DNA of 64,000 bases from Combretum micranthum (Eukaryota > Streptophyta > Magnoliopsida > Myrtales > Combretaceae): the NCBI GenBank assembly GCA_024138025.1, contig JAMXBD010002497.1, positions 124,001-188,000 on the forward strand. Reading direction: 5' to 3'. This document shows positions 13,001 through 24,548 of the stretch, one piece after another. The translations under genes and the position numbers were made by a program. Each line of letters begins with the position of its first letter. Within the stretch, counting starts at the first letter, position 1. The notes under the pieces were generated by a model. That model ran no database searches. It was given only the letters and a program-made list of their open reading frames with translations, and was not told the origin of the DNA.

Positions 13001-13662
13001 GGAGTTCTTGTAGAAGGAAGTGAAGGAGATGTGAAGAAGGAATTCTATGGGGTTTTAACAGATATATGAGTTTACTTATGTCAGAAACAAACGAGTGTTT
13101 TTATTTAAATGTAAGTGGTGGGACACTAATGAGAGGCATCGCCATGTGTGGGTAGAGAATGGATTTAAAAGTATTAAGGTTACTCGTACTTGGTATGATA
13201 ATGACCCATATGTGTTAGCATCACAAGTTAAGCAAATATTTTACTTAGAAGACATGCGACTAGGAGTTGCAAATATTTTACTTAGAAGACATGCGACTAG
13301 GAGTTAATTGGCGTGTGGTGCAACAATTTCAGCATCGTCACATCTATGATATAAATGCATTGTTGGGTGATGCAAATGTGTTCACTGATGTGGAAGTTCA
13401 ATTGGCAGATGAGAGTATAGAGGAACATGTTATGGCAAGTGAGAATAGAGAAAATGAGCACCATCCAGTAGTTGATTGTGATATCGATGTGTCATTGAGA
13501 GTCGACATAGGTGATGAGACTATTGATGAGGACGTTGTAGAAGGAATGGTTGAAAGCAATGAAGATGAGGGTGGAGATGTGGACGAAGAGGAGCAAGATG
13601 ATACACTCATTGACTATGATTGTAGCAATGATAGCAACAATGACATTTGTATGAGTTCTTAG
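10031..13662 (+). pseudogene. TnpD-type (Tnp2) CACTA transposase, degenerate
   Basis: This is the element's catalytic transposase, broken. The start MDKSWMDLD at 10031 matches the transposase-associated N-terminal domain of plant CACTA proteins, continuing with CPCRKCLNDRLHTLNVIRAHL and the WIYHGEE block. The central Transposase_21 core is spread over frames from about 10500 to 11640 (SGSRKPIPQKVLQYFPIKPR; FMGHPADGLSWMNFD; LLIPGPKAPGKEIDIYLQPL). The best open piece, 11620-12570 (316 codons), includes HNLDVMHIEKNICENV and the DUF4218 region (MVHLALHLPQESLLAGPVAY; PIERYNAHFKQFVRNRA). Introns are apparent at 12569-12648 and near 12740-12800. The DUF4216 block follows (KCKWWDTNERHRHVWVENGF). An acidic tail ends at 13662. 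Frameshifts near 10115 and 10325, stops across 10490-11600 and a 37-bp duplication make it inactive. Confidence 0.93.
13232..13305 (+). repeat. 37-bp tandem duplication inside the transposase C-terminus
   Basis: Two identical 37-bp units (13232-13268 and 13269-13305), each beginning gcaaatattttacttag and ending ctaggagtt. Since 37 is not a multiple of three, the duplication shifts the frame just before the conserved NWRVVQQFQHRHIYD block. Confidence 0.97.
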
Positions 13663-13826
13663 TATACATTGCTCTTGCCTCTTTGTCCTTGCAATTTTTT
13701 TCCATTGCATGTTGCTTTAGGATGATGATTCATTTTGAATCATGTATCTAGAGTTCCTTTATAATTATCTATATACGTTCTAATCTAAATTTTAATTGCT
13801 GCACTTTTTTCTTATATGATTGTAGG

Positions 13827-16800
13827 ATTACAATAGCTGGGGGACGAAGGAGCATACAGAGAAGGGGGGGAAGGGCTAATCGGGACACTCGATTACCAAT
13901 TATTGATGAATCAGATGATCAAAATCATGATGATCAGAATCATGATGATCAGCATCAATTGCCACCTAGCAATCAACCAGCCAATCCTTCTCCTCACAGA
14001 GGTAACCTTTATAATTATCTATGTATGTTCTAATATATGTTTTTTTATGCTTTTGATTGAAGAGATTTCATATGCAAAGTGAAAAAAGAACCTGACCATA
14101 TTAAATTCCATCGTTAATTTTGATTTTCTCTTATTGTTAACTTTCTTTAGATGCAGAAAATGAACCTGACCAAGAACGTGAAACCAATAATAGTCAAATA
14201 CATATTTCTTCAACGGGCACCAACTCTCCAATCCGACAACCCCAAGGTCATTTATTTAACAAGGTCTATTTAAACAGTGAAAGTGTATAAGGCATACAAA
14301 TAATTTTTTCCCTTATATTTGCAGGAACTGAGAGCTCAGTAATATCCACACGTAAGAGAGGTCCATATCGAGGACTGGCACTTGAGAAGGAAAACAATAG
14401 ACGAAAGGGAAAAATGGTAATTGAGTTTACAACTGATGGGGGACGTCCACTAACAGCAGACCAGTCTGCTAAATTAGCATCTGAAATGGGGAAGGCCTGT
14501 AGGGACTTGATTCGCCTTCGTGTCGATGATTGGAGGATAATCCCCCTTTCAGAAAAACAACGTGCTTGGGAGAGAGTAAAGGTACATATCATAAATTAAT
14601 TCTAGACCATGACTCATTCAAAATTTACAATATAACTCATTAGCAAGATGATAAGACAGCACACATTTTGATGTAAATAAATCAAATTTCCATCTACTGT
14701 TCACCATCTACTATAAATCCAGAAATGGTCTAGCATTATTATATCATCTCCCATTCTTGTCAAACTAGTACATGCAATATATCTATACGCGCGCGCGCGC
14801 ACGACACACACACATCTTTCTCTTAGTGTTGTTTGTTTTATTCAACCACTTTTTTGGGTGTAATAGAGAGTACATATCACAATCTTCAATTTAATAGAAT
14901 AGAATTCTTGATTTGTTTGGTACTTGATCTAATAAAACAACTTATTGGTATTTAGCAGTGGACTTCCACTAAGGACTAATGCATGCAAATGATGTTTTCT
15001 AACTACTATATCTGACAATGAAATTGAAACCACATATGTTTGACAATATAGCTTTTTTAGTAGTCTTGCTTGTAAATGGATGTAGAATAGCGTGAGTTCT
15101 TGTGGTGCATAAATATTTTGAATATAATTTGTATGCAAAATTGCTTGACTAATGTTGTTATCTTGATATGTTGTTGATATAGAATTGGTTAAATATTGAC
15201 GATATCACCAAAAAAGATAACAATTTCAAGGCTGCAGACAAATGGATGGGAAATCTATACAGAAACCATCGATCCAAAACAAAACATAGATGGAAAATTA
15301 TTGGTGATGCTGCTAAACCAAGCACTTTGAATGATGATGATTGGAAAGAGCTTATTGAGATATGGAAGAGGGAGATTGAAGAAGAGAAGGCAATTTCGCA
15401 ATCAAACGAACCATCCTCAAAGGTAAATCTAAAATTCATTCGTTTCACTATTGGAAATTGAGTTTATAATCACATAAAATTGTATTTAATAGAGAACTAA
15501 GTCGATGGTTGGGAGGGATGCACGAAGTAGAGTGAAGTATCTACACAGGGCTGGCTCAGATCATTTCAGAGCAGAATAAATGAGCAAGTAAGTGTTTCAA
15601 TAATTTTGAATATATATCACTATGATTGATTAAGTCTTTAACATTTCATACAAAAATACATTTAGATAAATCAAAATCGTCAACCGCCAATGCTATTGAG
15701 TTCTTTAAGCAAACTCGGTACAGTGATCCAAGGTTGATGGTACAGGTGGATGGGTCTCTCACAAGCTAAAGAAGATTACGTAAGTTTATGAGTTTGATTA
15801 CATTTTTAGCATATTATGAAGCAAGGAATTATACATATACGGGCATTTATTGTTTCCAATCCAGGAGATGATGGTGAAGATGTATGAGGATTCACAATCT
15901 TCAAATAACCCATTGACTCCGGACAAGATAGTAGACAAATTTATGAATGCAAGTGCAAGGTCCGATTATCATCCTGGGAGAGGATATGGACCACCATCGA
16001 TTGGGAGATCATCGCAAAGACAAACTCAAGTGGAAGAGTTGAAAGCTGCTTTATGTGAAACACAAGAAGAGCTTCAAGAGGAACGAAACCTACGTAAGCA
16101 GCAAGGTCAACAGGTAATTCTCCTCCATTATATGTATGATTCTTCATATATTGTGCTGCGTTCGATTATGTTTAGCAAATTAATTTGTAATTCTCCTCCA
16201 TTACGTGTTGATCTGTTAGGCACTTAGTTGCATTCTATGATTGAACTTCTTTTGTCAAATAATATCTTCTAGTGAAAATGAATATGACAAACATATAACT
16301 AAGCTCCTATCCAAACAATAGTGCTATCATTCCCTCAGGTATCCAATAATGTAAGTGCATATACCTCACTTTGAGCATCAGGATTGACGAGTCAATTAAA
16401 GAAGTAACACTTTCCTTTCATTTTTACTTTTAAATGAATAAAGTATTTTTAACGTGGAAGAAACGAGATTATAGAGCCATTGATAACGTAGAGATTTCTG
16501 TATATGTTCTTCCTTTATCATATCCTTAACAAATATAGAGCGCCTTTATGCTTAAGCAATGGTACCCCATTTGTGGTGGTGCCTTCTGTTGAGGTTTAAG
16601 ATGTATCAAAAACAGGGAACACTAACAGGGACAACCCTTTGCACAAAGCCTTGAATTTTTCAGTGTTAAGATCATAAAGCATGGTGATAGGCACAATAAA
16701 GGGCATATAATGATGTTTGGCATAAATTTAGACATAAAAAATTTAAGATAAAAATAAAATAAAGAAACGGTAGAAAAAATTATCAAGAGAAAACAAAGGA

Positions 16801-17480
16801 ACAAGGAATTGAAAGTTCAGAATAACTTCACAATTTTATTAAGATCGGTACAGAAGATTGTCTGTTGGGGTAAAAGTAAAACTTTACATTGAAGTTTTCC
16901 CTTCATTGAGGGAGTAATTTTCCATGGATTCCAAGTTTGCATACTTCTAGTGTTGCCAAGCTTCCTGATTTTATATTTTAATACTTCTAAGCTTAAACAT
17001 AGAAGAGAATACTTACTCAGAAAAGGGAAAAAAGTTGTTCCAATATATAAACTTTAATACCTTACCGAAAGGACTTTAGTTATATTGGCACACCATGTGA
17101 ATTGTATAGTGATGTATGAGTATTTGTAAGATTATAACATATGAAGAGTTTTGTAAAAAGCATGCTCTATTGTGATGTGTACTTCTTATTTCCATTATTG
17201 TTGGATCATGATATATCACTATTACTAATATATGTGTTTTACAGCTAGATGAACTTACTCGAATTGTACAACAACTTTACTCGAATTTTCCTAGTAGCTT
17301 AGGTTAATTTTGTCATTAAGCTTTTTTATTACTCTCTTTCTATGATTTTTATTTTTTCATTAATTGTGCATGTATGGGCCTCATTACCTTACATATTGTG
17401 TTACAGGATATTAAGGTGGACAAGTTCATTCTCCTGCTCCATCAAATGGTGATGAGGGTGATAATCATGATACAGATTGA
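13827..17480 (+). pseudogene. TnpA-like gene with Transposase_24 (Ptta/En/Spm) domain
   Basis: Second gene of the CACTA element. Exons inferred from coding continuity and GT/AG sites: about 13827-14001, 14151-14246, 14325-14581, 15183-15422, 15493-15587, about 15665-15779, 15865-16113, 17245-17301 and 17407-17480. The product begins with a basic stretch (GGRRSIQRRGRANRDTRLP) and an acidic/His repeat (DDQNHDDQNHDDQ). The Transposase_24 region follows: TRKRGPYRGLALEKENNRRK, a WRIIPLSEKQRAWERV block and NLYRNHRSKTKHRWK. Then come GRDARSRVKYLH and a glutamine/glutamate-rich likely coiled coil (QVEELKAALCETQEELQEER). In En/Spm this protein binds subterminal motifs and brings the ends together. No start codon is obvious in the first exon, so it may be spliced from upstream. 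A stop at 15578 and one at 17412 suggest it is damaged. Confidence 0.8.
14789..14814. repeat. CG/CA dinucleotide microsatellite in an intron
   Basis: Alternating purine-pyrimidine run (cgcgcgcgcgcgcacg, then acacacacac) inside the intron between 14582 and 15182 of the TnpA-like gene. Confidence 0.9.
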
Positions 17481-17924
17481 GAAAGGAGAGCGATGCTTTT
17501 TGAGCAATTTCATTGAATCATGTTTCAGATGAGACTATGAGAAGTTATTGGACTTCTTGAAATTTATCTACTTTACAACTTACTTTTCTTTTTGGAATTT
17601 AAGAAACTAGAGTAGCCATAAAGATGCTTTAACTATCTGTAAGGATTTTATTCAACAGGTGCATTGCTTATCTTATTTGATGAGCACTAAAACTTTGATC
17701 TATAAGTTTATTGCTCCTGTTCAGTCCAAGTGCATGATGATGGTCAAAAAAAATTTTGTTTGATACTAGCATTGCAACTACAGGTGTATAATATAGCTAC
17801 TTATGCACAAACATATGTTAAGCAGGGGCATAACATGACAAACCAATCCTCAAATAGTTATGTTTACACATCGCAGTATGACAGAGTCACTTTTAGTAGA
17901 TTTCTAAGACAAACATGGTTAATT
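17481..17924 (+). other. 3' region of the CACTA transcript
   Basis: Sequence between the last coding exon and the right subterminal repeats. No conserved protein was seen; likely 3' untranslated. No poly(A) signal can be assigned with confidence. Confidence 0.4.
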
Positions 17925-18300
17925 TTTATTATTAGTCACGTTTAATGGTTGCCAACGTAACTCATTCGATACAATAGTCTTAATTATACGTGGCTAATGT
18001 ATAGAATAGGTCATGTTTATTGCATGCCAGCTCAACTTGTTTTCCATAATAGTTTCCTTTAAACGTGGCTAATTTATGTTATTGGTCGTGTTTAAAAGAT
18101 GTTAGCATAACTTGTGTAGTACAATTGTTTTATTTACATGTGGCTAATGCATAGTATTGGTCGCGTTTGTGGCATGCCAGCTCAACGTGTTTGTTATAAT
18201 CGTCTCCTCTAAATGTGACTAATTTATATCATTAGTCACGTTTCACACGTCGGTAGTATACATTATTGGTGACGTTTAAAGGATCCCAACACAACTACTT
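17925..18300 (+). repeat. Right subterminal repeats of the CACTA element, about 75 bp per unit
   Basis: The words ggctaat (or gactaat) recur at 17992, 18067, 18142 and 18217, a regular 75-bp spacing. Each is followed by a ggtc-cgtttn word and an ancaactngtt word. Further aacgt/acgtttaa motifs continue in looser arrangement to about 18660. Repeated subterminal motifs are the normal binding platform for the TnpA-type protein; that function is inferred. Confidence 0.85.
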
Positions 18301-18685
18301 TATGAGAATGGTCTCTTTTAAATGTTGCTAATAAAATTATATGGTCGCGGGTAAACGTTTTTTATTGTGCCAAATGGTCATAGTTAAACGTCGCTAATTT
18401 CCACTGCAGCCAACGTGTGATTTGGTGGAAAATAATCATATTATTTTTAGTCACTTATAAGAGTCATCTATACCTAATGATTGGTCACGTTTATGTGTCT
18501 CCCTTTCAAACCCATTTGGTGTCATACATTTATATGCCTACGTCTACCTTTTAAACGTCGCGAAATCAATTGGCGACGCACCTTTAGCAACGTTTATTAG
18601 CCACGTTTAATAACTATCGCGGAAAATGTTTGGCAACGTTTAATTCTGTTTTTGCCACGTTTAAAAAACATGACCAAATACCAAC

Positions 18686-18697
18686 TTTGTTGTAGTG
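18686..18697 (-). repeat. CACTA right terminal inverted repeat
   Basis: Plus strand tttgttgtagtg, the inverted partner of the left end, followed directly by the CCT duplication at 18698-18700. Confidence 0.95.
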
Positions 18698-18700
18698 CCT

Positions 18701-19570
18701 CTAGAATTCAAAGCCGGCGGTGTATGCCACAACGCTGACGATGTTTGTTAAACACTGGCGTCCTTTGAGCCAGCGCATGCAGGTGTTTGAATCGTGTACA
18801 AATTTAAACGAACGCCAGCATCTGGGAATAAACGTTGGCGGCGATTGTTGCTGGCGTACATGCAAAATTTCCCAGATCAAGCTTTTTCATCCGAATCAGT
18901 ATATATATTATATTATATATTTAAATATACATATATGTATATATATGCAATGAAGAAGAATAGTATATAAATAAGAAATAAATACAACACTAAAAAAGGC
19001 AAACAATAAAATGTGATAAATGTAATTTAGCAACTCCTAAAATTATTGAAAAATATCACTTACAATATTATTGCTAATATTAATATATTGTATAAATAAA
19101 ATGAATTATAAATATTCTAAACAATTATCTAAGATAGCTATATAAAAATGAAAAATTTAATAAGTTAAATTATGAACGATGTGTTTTCCAAAAATAACAA
19201 AATAAATATATAAAGTAGAATAAGAGAAACACGATAAGATTAAATGATAAAAAATAAATATTAGTTACTATAAATTAAAGAACAGTCTAAAAGTGATAAT
19301 AATAGTAATAATGAAATATCAAATTATTAAGAATGAATTCTACGACTACTCAATAAAAATATTTAATATCAAATAAGATCTAGAGAAACAAGATGAAAAT
19401 AAATAATTAGAAATAAATATTTGTTGCTATAATCGGTCAAGCTAAGAAACAATATAAAATCATAATAACAAATCATAATAAGTTACTAATTTACAAAGTA
19501 CAAACCCCGTAATTACTCGATAAAAATAAAATATAAAATACTTAACCCATGTTTTAATTACATGAATTAA
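18701..19570 (+). mobile_element. Right part of the Tekay-like LTR interrupted by the CACTA element
   Basis: From about 19180 to 19360 it matches 29560-29750 in the solo LTR at 27647-35253 almost base for base in places, such as ataaatattagttactata and gtgataataatagtaat. The first 180 bp (18701-18880) are GC-richer with repeated cgccagc/ggcgg words like those just left of the CACTA insertion. A similar motif reappears around 19420-19470, so the LTR has internal duplication. Its 3' end was not found. Confidence 0.6.
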
Positions 19571-20850
19571 TTCACTTAACACATCAAATATCACTTATCT
19601 ATTTTATTTTAGCTCAAAAAGATCCATTTCCTAAGCAAAAACACATTTAACAAACAAAAACAAGTTTTAACTTTGTTTTGGAAAGTGTTGCAGCTGGAAA
19701 GAATAAAAATTTAGGCATCGATAATTTTTGAATTTGTAAAAACTCAAAACATGAAAATTGTAGATCTCTTTTCAAGCTTTCCAATGCAACTTGAATCACC
19801 TCAATCGGAGTTCGTATGAAAAAGTTATGATGAAAATACGAAAATATGTCAAATCTGGAAATTCAACTTTTCAAGGGACACGGCCAAGGGACAAGTCGTG
19901 TCTCCAGAATGTCGATTGGATAATATCACCACAGCCAACGACACGACCTGGGGACAAGCCATGTCGACCTGGGAATATCACCACAGCCAACGAACGGTTT
20001 GAGGGCAAGCCATGTCTCCAAAATGTCACTTAAATTACAAAGAAAAAGCCTTTGACATGCTTTGTGACATGGCTTGTCACAAAAATGTCTTTTTGACAGC
20101 CGTGCTCCTTTGAAAAACGACTTTTGAAAACATTCTTATCAACTTCAAACATCATTTTTAAACACATATACAACTTCAAACATGAATATACTTTACTTTC
20201 AACATATCAAACACTTCAAATATCATTTTAAACAACTCAAACACTTCAACACTTCCAACAACTCCATCAAACTTCTATTCTCAATTCATCATTTTCCTCA
20301 TCACAATCCCAAACTCCCATCAACCATAAATCAATAAATACATATATAAACGCGCTTTTAACTTATTATAGCATCCATACATCATATAAAACATATAAAG
20401 AACAATTAAAGTAAAAGATGAATTGAAATAGAAAACTTATCTATCCAAGAACACATGTACTTTTGATTTTTCTTTATACTTCTAGCTTGATTTCCTTCTC
20501 TAATCCTCATTTCCAACTTGATTATCTTTTATTCCTTCTTAAATTTGAGATTTAAAGAGAAGAATTTGAGAGAAAAAGAAAAGGAAAGGAGGAGAAGAGA
20601 AATGGATATGGGAAAAGAATAAGAAGAAAAGAGAGAGAGAGAGAGAAAGAGAGGGAGAGAGATAAAGGCAGGCAACAAAAGAAATATAAAATGAAAAGAT
20701 AAATATAAATGTATTTTCAAAATAACGTATTAGATTTAGAACTACCAGATCAATATCTATAATTCAAGGAGTATTTAAAAGATAATTTTAGAACCGATAG
20801 GTTAGAAATTAAGAACTTATAATAAGAACTTAATTTAGGAATCTATTTTG
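19571..20850. other. Degenerate LTR-like DNA with a 52-bp duplication
   Basis: No gene. The phrase atatcaccacagccaacga occurs at 19923 and 19975 (52-bp spacing), each followed by an acaagccatgtc-type word; related gacatgg/ccatgtc words continue to about 20090. Around 20420-20660 a T-rich leader-like stretch is followed by a purine-rich run (gagagaga, 20630-20660). This looks like a minus-strand LTR promoter/leader region, but no ends could be fixed. Confidence 0.4.
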
Positions 20851-22480
20851 GATGAAAGATATTTAATTTGAGTTCGGGTTTAAGAATTGATATTTTTATT
20901 CAAGCAAATGAACTCAAATTTTGTAAAGATTTAGGAATTAGTGTTTAGGCTAAGAATCAAGAGTCTAGGAATCCTCTAAACATTTCAATGACTTGTTTAG
21001 AGAATTTGGATTTCAAATCTCAAAACCAACTTAATTATTAGTTAATTAAATTAAGCCAACTTGTCTAATTAAATCCTATAATTCATTTGATTTATTTAAT
21101 CTATCTAAACTCAATTTCTAATATAGGTGAAGGTTTGGGGTATTTCAAATTGAGTTAGATCCAATTAGGATAGTTAGGCTTAGATAATTTAGACTAAGCT
21201 TATAGAATTTGGAAATCGGATTTATTATTTAGACATATTGGGCCTTAAGAGATCCTAAATTAGGCTCAATGAAAAATTCTCTAAGTGTTTAACTTTTTAA
21301 GGTAATGGGCTTTAGAGTTTAGGAATTGAGTTCATTAAGGAATATAAATGTTAAATTAGATGGAATTAGGCTTTATTTTAAATTTAGGTCCAATTAGAGT
21401 AATATTGCTTATTAGACCTAATAATTATGTTCAAGCCCTAGTAGAATTTAATTTAGACCCCTAATTAAGCTATTGAGCCTTCTAATATCTCATATGGGCC
21501 CATTAAGGAAATTTTAGGGCTTTTGGGCCCATAGAAATAATTTGATCCCAATTAGGTATTTCAATACCTAGAATCGATAATAGACTTAAATATTTTAGGA
21601 ATAGACCTAATTGAAATAGGTAAAGATATTGGGCTCGTATAATGGAATTTAAGCCCATAGAGCGTAAAGTTAGGTATTTGTCTATATTTTGAAAGCTTAG
21701 GCCCTAAATAGCTAGAGAAGACTTGTTAGGATTTAGTTTGAGCCAATTTAGTGTAAATAGGCCTAATTGGCTAGAAATTATGTTATTGGTTCTAGGGTTG
21801 TGTTCCTTAACCATTTTTATCTAATTAAGTCCATTTGAAGGTATTTAGTAAAATTGGATCTTATTTTAGTGTTTAGGTCCATAACCAATTATTAAAGCCC
21901 ATAATTATTGATGCTAAGTCATACCTAAATTCATTTCTAAGTCCATTTTAGATTATTTAGATCAAATTGGACCTATTTTTACTATCTTAGCCCATTTTAG
22001 GTCATTTATCTCATATTAACTATATTTTTACTAATTAAGCCCATTTAAGTCATTTTAGCCTATTTAATCCTAAATTATTTATTAATCTAATTTTATAGCC
22101 CATTATATTTTTCAAATCCATTTAATTGTCAATTACCTATTTTAAGCCCAATTAGTTAATTAAAATCTATTATAACTCAACTTGGTATATTTAATCCAAT
22201 GATGCCCATATAATTTGATTTAGGCTCTAAACGATTATCTAAGCCCAATTTCACTACTAAAGCCCATAATAATTAGTTGTATTGATTTAGGTCATATTAT
22301 ATTCAATTACTCAATTTTACAATTAAAAGCCATTTTATACCTAATTAAGCTAATTTAGCACACTAACCTACATGTATTTAATTTTAATTTAACAAAAAGT
22401 CTAATAAATCAAAATATGCCTAAATTAACTAATTATAACTAACTATACATTAATCAGGCTAGTTTGATAATTATTAAATT
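20850..22480. repeat. Low-complexity region built from taagcccattt / aattaggc words
   Basis: Over about 1.6 kb, short words such as gcccaatta, aagcccatt, taggcctaatt and ttaggtcc recur dozens of times without fixed spacing. The word orientation changes: aggctt/gggcttta forms predominate before about 21800 and agccca forms afterwards. No coding frame is present. Confidence 0.7.
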
Positions 22481-24400
22481 TAATTATATTTGGATTTCAC
22501 AATTTTTTTAAAAGAAAACAAGGCTGGAAAATAAGGAAGGTCTACGCATCGATTTGTTTTTGGACCGATTCGCCTACATTTTTGTACTTTTTGGTCCGGT
22601 TCTATTTTCATATAAAAACTATACATACTAAGCTATTACGCTTTTTCTTTTTTGGAAAAGGAAAAATAAAGTTGACCGGTTCAGCCAACGAAAGAAGTCT
22701 GGTTCAAACAACGTTTTGCACAGTTCATCCAAAAATTAAAAATCTAAAAAAAAAAAAAAAGAAAATGACCTTAAAAAATTATAAAAATTTCTAGATCATA
22801 TATACACTTCTTGAACATCATTTCCTAAAAATTTCGTGCAAATTTTTATTTATTTTTCTTAAGAAATACACTTATTAGGCCTTTAAAAACCTTCTAGTTT
22901 ATATCCTAAGATGATATACTATCATTTCCATAAATTTTACATGAAAATAAATTAGTTTAATACCCTAACCAACATTACATATCATGGCAAATAATACTTC
23001 TATTTCCTATCCAGCAAACATATTATTCAATTTTCATCATGAAAAATCATTACGAAATCATATAGAACACATCAAAACATATTACATAACATGCTAATTT
23101 ATTTTTAACTATATTTACACCATAAATTTACTAAATAATACATAAACAATGCCAATATCAACACAATTTCACCAAACCAAGTAACACATGATATTTCACC
23201 CAAATCATATATTCCATATTCTATATTTTTAATATTACAAAGTATTATTCACTAATATATTTCACTAATCACACTATTTAATTAAACAACTTACTTGTAG
23301 TAGCAAAACAAGCTTAAAACCTTCACTATTCTACTCCTAGGAATTTAGTGAAGCTCCTTTTGCCTCTAATTCAAGCTCCTTTGTGATAAACAGCTAATTT
23401 CAAAAGGAAAAATAGAGATTAATAGGAGTTTTAGATGGCTCAAAGAAGACATAAAATATATAAGACTTAGTACCTAGTAGGGTTTTGATAGAGGAAAGTA
23501 ATTTGTAGTATTTTAGCATTTGTTTTGAGAGAAAAATGAGATGAAATTTTCTGCTATAATGGGAGGTAAAGTGGTGGCTACTTTAGGGTACATTAGGGTT
23601 TCATTTTGTAAAAAGAGGGTAGGACAAAGATAAGGACATTAGTTAGCAATATAGAGAATGTTCTAGAGGTTATGGGTTGGCAAAAGGATAAATTAATGAA
23701 AAATTTTCTGTTGAAATTTGTAATGGATAAGGATATTGATATGAAGGTTCTAGAAGATTTTTATAAGGGGTTAGAGCTAATATGGTTAATGGGTTAGATT
23801 AGCAATTTGATTAGGGCCTTAAGATGTAATTAGATGTCAAATGGGCTTAAGAACTAGTTAGATTAATTTAGGAATTTAATTTAGCAAATTTTGAAGATGA
23901 TTAAATAAATTAAGTTAAATAGGTGGTTAGATATGTATTTGACTAAAATTAAGGAGTTGAGAAATTTATGTGTTGAATTTGTAGAAATTTATCAAAATCG
24001 GGAAAATTGGAAAATTTGAGAAATTATAACTTAGGTAGATGGCTAATTTGATATTTAGGTTTGATTTGATTTATTTGGTATAATGAAATGGGGAATTTCT
24101 ATGGTTTAATCTTTATTTCCCAATTGTAATTAATTTTTAGCTTAAATTTACTAATTCACCTAACCATATTAAGTATTTCATTTAATTTACTTAGTTGAAT
24201 AGTCTAGCTTATTTTAGTTTATTATATATTTTTTTGTTTTAATTTGGCCCAAATTTCCTCCTATTTCCATAAATTAATTTACATTTTACTACTTAGGTTA
24301 TCTTAGCATTCGGGTTATTTCATTATGTTTCTTGGAATTTATTATTATTATTATTTTTTTTTATTTTTTTTCATTTTCATGACTCATAAAAAAAAAAGTT
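22481..24400. other. Unassigned AT-rich DNA, probably decayed LTR material
   Basis: No coding motif. Around 23290-23600 the order (short C/T-rich stretch, then agagaaaaatgagatgaaatt and gggtttc) resembles the leader region of a minus-strand LTR, but ends and TSD could not be identified. Several A- and T-runs are present. Confidence 0.35.
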
Positions 24401-24416
24401 AACATTAAGAATAAAC

Positions 24417-24516
24417 ACAACACAAAAAAAAAAAAAAAAAAAGAATAGATGGTTTATGTCTAAAAATAGGAATGTATTCAATTCCACTGCAAATCTCTAT
24501 TTTTGGGTCATGAATG

Positions 24517-24541
<25 letters not shown>
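24417..24541. repeat. Poly(A) run and (AT)n microsatellite
   Basis: An A-run at about 24425-24443 follows aacacaacac, and a pure (AT)n tract lies at about 24517-24541. Confidence 0.9.

Positions 24542-24544
<3 letters not shown>

Positions 24545-24548
<4 letters not shown>

Larger units (their letters stand above)
3972..18697 (+). mobile_element. CACTA (En/Spm-type) DNA transposon, 14.7 kb
   Basis: The element starts CACTACAAGAAT at 3972 and ends with the inverted form (reverse complement CACTACAACAAA) at 18697. It is flanked by a perfect 3-bp duplication CCT (3969-3971 and 18698-18700), the TSD size of this superfamily. Subterminal DNA is rich in short aacgt/acgttt words, including a 25-bp perfect palindrome near the left end and 75-bp repeats near the right end. 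Inside, all on the plus strand, are a TnpD-type transposase (10031-13662) and a TnpA/Transposase_24-type gene (13827-17480), both damaged. About 5 kb of apparently non-coding DNA precedes the transposase. The element is complete at both ends but cannot make intact proteins, so it would depend on enzymes supplied in trans. Confidence 0.95.

Noticed and set aside
18720..18953. 77-codon frame in a GC-richer patch
   Set aside because: Lies in LTR-like DNA beside the CACTA insertion and has no recognisable motif.
20529..20720. Leu/Ser-rich minus-strand frame
   Set aside because: It is a translation of a purine-rich gagaga tract.
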